DNA of 64,000 nucleotides, from the NCBI GenBank assembly GCA_030407005.1, contig JAUDYN010000006.1, forward strand, positions 3,702,150-3,766,149. Reading direction: 5' to 3'. Made by a program: the position numbers and the translations under genes. Shown here in pieces: positions 61,813-64,000 of the stretch (the first letter of the stretch is position 1; every line of letters starts with the position of its first letter). Under the pieces are notes generated by a model, which was given only the letters and a program-made list of their open reading frames with translations, was not told the origin of the DNA and did no database searches. Source of the stretch: Desarmillaria ectypa. Its lineage: Eukaryota > Basidiomycota > Agaricomycetes > Agaricales > Physalacriaceae.

Positions 61813-61935
61813 TAGGGTTGAGTTTTTTTCGGCTCAACCCTACAGCCTTTGACACCAACCCTAGACAATCACCTGGCCTCACCTCACCAACCCTGGACAT
61901 GGATTTTCACCCACTCCACCTTCAACCCTGTAGGG
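61813..61935. repeat. telomere-like CAACCCT motifs and a perfect hairpin
   Basis: TAGGGTTGAG (61813-61822) and CTCAACCCTA (61833-61842) are exact inverted repeats around a 10-nt T-rich loop. Three further CAACCCT(A/G) motifs follow at about 61856, 61889 and 61922, two of them inside a repeated CACCAACCCT(A/G)GACA context. These resemble scattered, mutated telomere units in the C-strand orientation. Confidence 0.6.
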
Positions 61936-62023
61936 TGAGCATGAATGATTGCCTTACCTCTGCTGAGCAACTGTAGAGAGTCTTTCGCCCACTCCTCCCT
62001 CTAGGCTTGTGAGAGAGAGGCTA

Positions 62024-62342
62024 TCTTACTATTTGGCCTACTACAATGGCTCACATGTTTAAATATGGTTAGAATATTCTTCAGCTTGTGAATAACTGCT
62101 CAGACGAAAAGAATCTGCCACTAGTACATTAAGAATACATGGTATGAATACCGCCTGGAATGCGGGCGACGCTATGGGGTAGTCTTATTATTTGGCGCAC
62201 TCCAGTCGCCTCACATGTTTAAATACGGCTCTAATATTCTTCAGCGCGTGAATAATTGCTCAGATAGCAAGGATCCGCCACTAGTACGTTAAGAATGCAT
62301 GGTATGAATACCACCCACAATGAGGGCGATTCTATGCGGCAG
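62024..62342. repeat. two tandem copies of a ~160-bp subtelomeric repeat
   Basis: Unit 1 is 62024-62182 and unit 2 is 62183-62342. Both contain CACATGTTTAAATA (160 bp apart), AATATTCTTCAGC, GTGAATAA, TGCTCAGA, CCGCCACTAGTAC-type blocks (unit 1: TGCCACTAGTAC), TTAAGAAT and CATGGTATGAATACC. Divergence between units is roughly 15-20 percent by eye. They have no coding potential and sit immediately inside the CCACGC-rich block. Confidence 0.8.
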
Positions 62343-62345
62343 GGT

Positions 62346-62417
62346 CACTAGAAATCTAGTGTGGTCACCTGCGTGGTACCACACTTGCGTGTCACGCGAC
62401 CACGCAGGCACGCAAGT
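62346..62417. repeat. palindrome-rich CACGC block, left
   Basis: Three nested or adjacent inverted repeats lie in 72 bp: CACTAGA/TCTAGTG (62346-62352, 62355-62361), CCTGCGTGGT/ACCACGCAGG (62368-62377, 62399-62408) and ACTTGCGTG/CACGCAAGT (62383-62391, 62409-62417). It shares the ACCACGC vocabulary with the block at 62.85 kb. Confidence 0.7.
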
Positions 62418-62450
62418 TCAATCTTTAGTTGAAGTGAATTATTAGTGAAT

Positions 62451-62648
62451 TTACTTTACATGTTTCTTAATGATAATAGAGTATATCCTGCTCATCATTA
62501 ACATGTCCTCCACAATGCACAGGTCGCAATCAAGGTCAGTTCCGATATTTATCAAAAATGATGTTAAATGTTCATTTGCTTCGTGATAGTGAATTAAAAA
62601 CTTTCCAGCTTTCAGTTTATGTTTCCAAGGTATCTTTGTATCGTACAC
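62451..62648 (-). other. AT-rich open frame between CCACGC blocks
   Basis: A 65-codon frame with protein-like composition (WKHKLKAGKFLIHYHEANE, SFLINIGTDLDCDLC) in DNA far more AT-rich than its flanks. It may be a downstream exon of the minus-strand gene that begins at the telomere, or a separate relic. No family is recognised. Confidence 0.3.
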
Positions 62649-62849
62649 TTACATATTTATAATTAAGAGAAGGTAATACTGTCAAAGATGGCTAATTTTC
62701 CCTTTTTATCGCTCAAAGGTCTTTAACTAACACTAGTATACTGCTATAGACATAATCCTGACATAAAATCCTCACGAACCGCCTGAAAACCGAAGGAACT
62801 ATTCAGTTTAAACATATGAGCAATACACTTTCTTATGTAGATATAAACC

Positions 62850-62998
62850 TTGGACCACGCAAGTGACCACGCTGGCGTACCACGCCACCACGCCACCACG
62901 CCACCACGCCACCATGCAGGCGTACCACGCAGGCTTACCACGCATGACCACGCTGACCAACCACGCCACCACGCATGCACCATGCAGGCGTGCGTATC
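62850..62998. repeat. CCACGC minisatellite, right block
   Basis: CACGCCAC is iterated with interspersed GCGTACCACGC and ACCACGCATGACC. About 15 copies of ACCACGC or near variants occur within 150 bp. Composition is abruptly GC-rich within AT-rich surroundings. It has no coding meaning; the open frames across it are simple-sequence artefacts. Confidence 0.8.
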
Positions 62999-63247
62999 AA
63001 TGGTTTGTGAGAGTACTCGTTATTATACTCCTCTGATAGTTATAATATTATCTCCCACATTAATTATGGAAAATTTTGTAATCAAGAAATAGTTCGAAAA
63101 TATTGACTCTAGACTTCGAACAATTTGGATAGTATAAGTGCAAGGCAGCCGTATTTCGACTATGAAGATACTTGAAATTAAATGATATATCTAAAGAAGA
63201 GTCTGATAAATTGGAGTCAAGTTCTAATATAATGGTAAAACTGAGTT

Positions 63248-63783
63248 TTAGGTTCGCCGACACCGTTTGTTAAGGATTGGTTGCATAGCTTCAAACATGG
63301 TGTGGTCAATATCAAGTTCAAAATCGCCATCCAGCCATCGATTCAACGTCTCATGCAGGTTTTCACTCTTCATCAGATCAAGTGCCGTATTTTTCCCGTC
63401 GTATATTAGCTTCGAATTATTGGTGGTAGTGGATACATCCTTACTGCGGAACTGAAGATATGACCGTTCTCCTTTTTCCTTTGTTTTCGCAGAACTGTCT
63501 AGTCCAGGCTGCATGGGAGCAGGCTTCAGTTCCAACGGGGTTGACGGAGCTTTGACTTCGTGTTTGAGAATTTTGGTTTCTTTGGAATTCTGCGATGAAG
63601 TGTCGACTTGTTTCACTGGTTTTGGTACGTAACATTGCACATTTTCTAGAAAATGCGTACACCCCTGTCAGTCATGCCATGTATCGTGAAGCAATGAGTT
63701 ACGATGGATACTTACCACTTGCATCGAACACTGGAACATGTGTTAAGATAAAATTGAAGGGGAGAATTCTTCCAGGAATTGAA
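63248..63783 (-). CDS. hypothetical gene truncated at its 5' end by the telomere
   Basis: Reading away from the chromosome end. An exon runs from the telomere junction to 63716, a 70-nt GT-AG intron covers 63715-63646, and the next exon runs from 63645 to a stop at 63248. Across the join the frame gives VPVFDASENVQCYVPKPVKQ. The exon continues with a Lys/Ser/Pro-rich segment and ends with ETLNRWLDGDFELDIDHTM. On the 5' side the frame stays open into the CCCTAA array (as Pro-Asn repeats) with no start codon before it, so the true N-terminus is missing. An alternative donor at KR/gtgtcg near 63266 could link to further exons at 63170-63060. The family is not recognised. A subtelomeric helicase gene is conceivable by position only, since no helicase motif is seen. 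Confidence 0.45.
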
Positions 63784-64000
63784 GGGTTAGGGTTAGGGTT
63801 AGGGTTAGGGTTAGGGTTAGGGTTAGGGTTAGGGTTAGGGTTAGGGTTAGGGTTAGGGTTAGGGTTAGGGTTAGGGTTAGGGTTAGGGTTAGGGTTAGGG
63901 TTAGGGTTAGGGTTAGGGTTAGGGTTAGGGTTAGGGTTAGGGTTAGGGTAGGGTTAGGGTTAGGGTTAGGGTTAGGGTTAGGGTTAGGGTTTTAGGGTTA
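63784..64000 (+). repeat. telomere, (TTAGGG)n
   Basis: About 36 units of TTAGGG read toward the right edge, the orientation of the G-rich 3' strand at a right chromosome end. One unit is shortened to TAGGG near 63949, and one near the edge is expanded (GGGTTTTAGGG, about 63988). The array starts directly after GAATTGAAGGG with no transition zone. Confidence 0.97.

Noticed and set aside
62341..62998. CRISPR-like array from the repeated CACGC units
   Set aside because: Units are irregular and there are no equal spacers or associated genes. The rest of the window is a eukaryotic nuclear chromosome with spliced genes and a telomere.
62744..63092. Open frames with Trp/Arg or His/Pro repeats
   Set aside because: They are simple-sequence translation of the CCACGC minisatellite.
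63595..63951. Plus-strand 118-codon open frame ending in a Gly-Leu repeat
   Set aside because: The Gly-Leu run is the translation of TTAGGG telomere repeats, and the rest overlaps the better-supported minus-strand exons.

Overview
This window is the last 64 kb of a fungal chromosome, and its right edge is the chromosome end. From 63784 to 64000 the + strand is almost pure TTAGGG, reading outward. Protein genes have many short introns (about 45-70 nt, GT-AG, with visible branch sites). The recognisable families are SEC31, a secreted berberine-bridge-type FAD oxidoreductase, DUF3533/SNG1, NAPE-PLD, DUF4436, an AbiEii-like nucleotidyltransferase and basidiomycete-style Zn2Cys6 and C2H2 regulators. 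Together they point to an agaricomycete basidiomycete. The species cannot be named from the sequence.

Layout. 1-3.5 kb: two divergently arranged DNA-binding proteins (Zn2Cys6 fragment, + strand; intact two-finger C2H2 gene, - strand). 3.5-18.5 kb: gene-poor, decayed DNA holding a protein-kinase pseudogene (~9 kb), a solo LTR (12.37-12.98 kb), a run of tRNA-Glu-like relics (13.8-15.2 kb) and a decayed DUF4436 copy (16.8-18.1 kb). 18.56-23.02 kb: SEC31, the clearest housekeeping gene, with eight exons and 1358 residues. 25.6-26.1 kb: a small secreted, probably GPI-anchored cysteine protein. 28.1-29.5 kb: an intact NAPE-PLD-like metallo-beta-lactamase, with a broken second copy at 31.2-31.5 kb. 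A solo LTR with a perfect 5-bp target duplication (29646-30063) lies between the two copies.

32.4-37.4 kb is a locally duplicated block: a DUF4436 gene or pseudogene, then a tail-exon copy, plus a paired downstream segment. A solo LTR (34165-34709, target duplication GTAGT) and a non-LTR retrotransposon fragment have invaded it. 37.5-43.4 kb is the densest genic part: a secreted FAD oxidoreductase, a nucleotidyltransferase-fold protein and an eIF4E-family cap-binding protein of 4EHP type. An intron-containing tRNA-Glu(UUC) follows at 43.95-44.04 kb. 44-53 kb is mostly decayed intergenic DNA with one small Cys-rich ORF. 53.1-54.6 kb is a secreted alpha/beta hydrolase, 55 kb an F-box/LRR relic, and 58.1-59.8 kb a DUF3533 membrane protein. 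The last 3 kb is subtelomeric: telomere-like CAACCCT motifs with a hairpin, two 160-bp tandem repeats, CCACGC-rich palindromic blocks and a gene whose 5' end runs into the telomere.

There is no sign of an operon or a single biosynthetic cluster. The genes look like a core gene (SEC31) and a few conserved genes embedded in a fast-decaying accessory chromosome end shaped by duplication, retroelement insertion and terminal truncation. Exon structures were worked out by hand from splice signals and family resemblance. Family names rest on recognised motifs, not on a database search.
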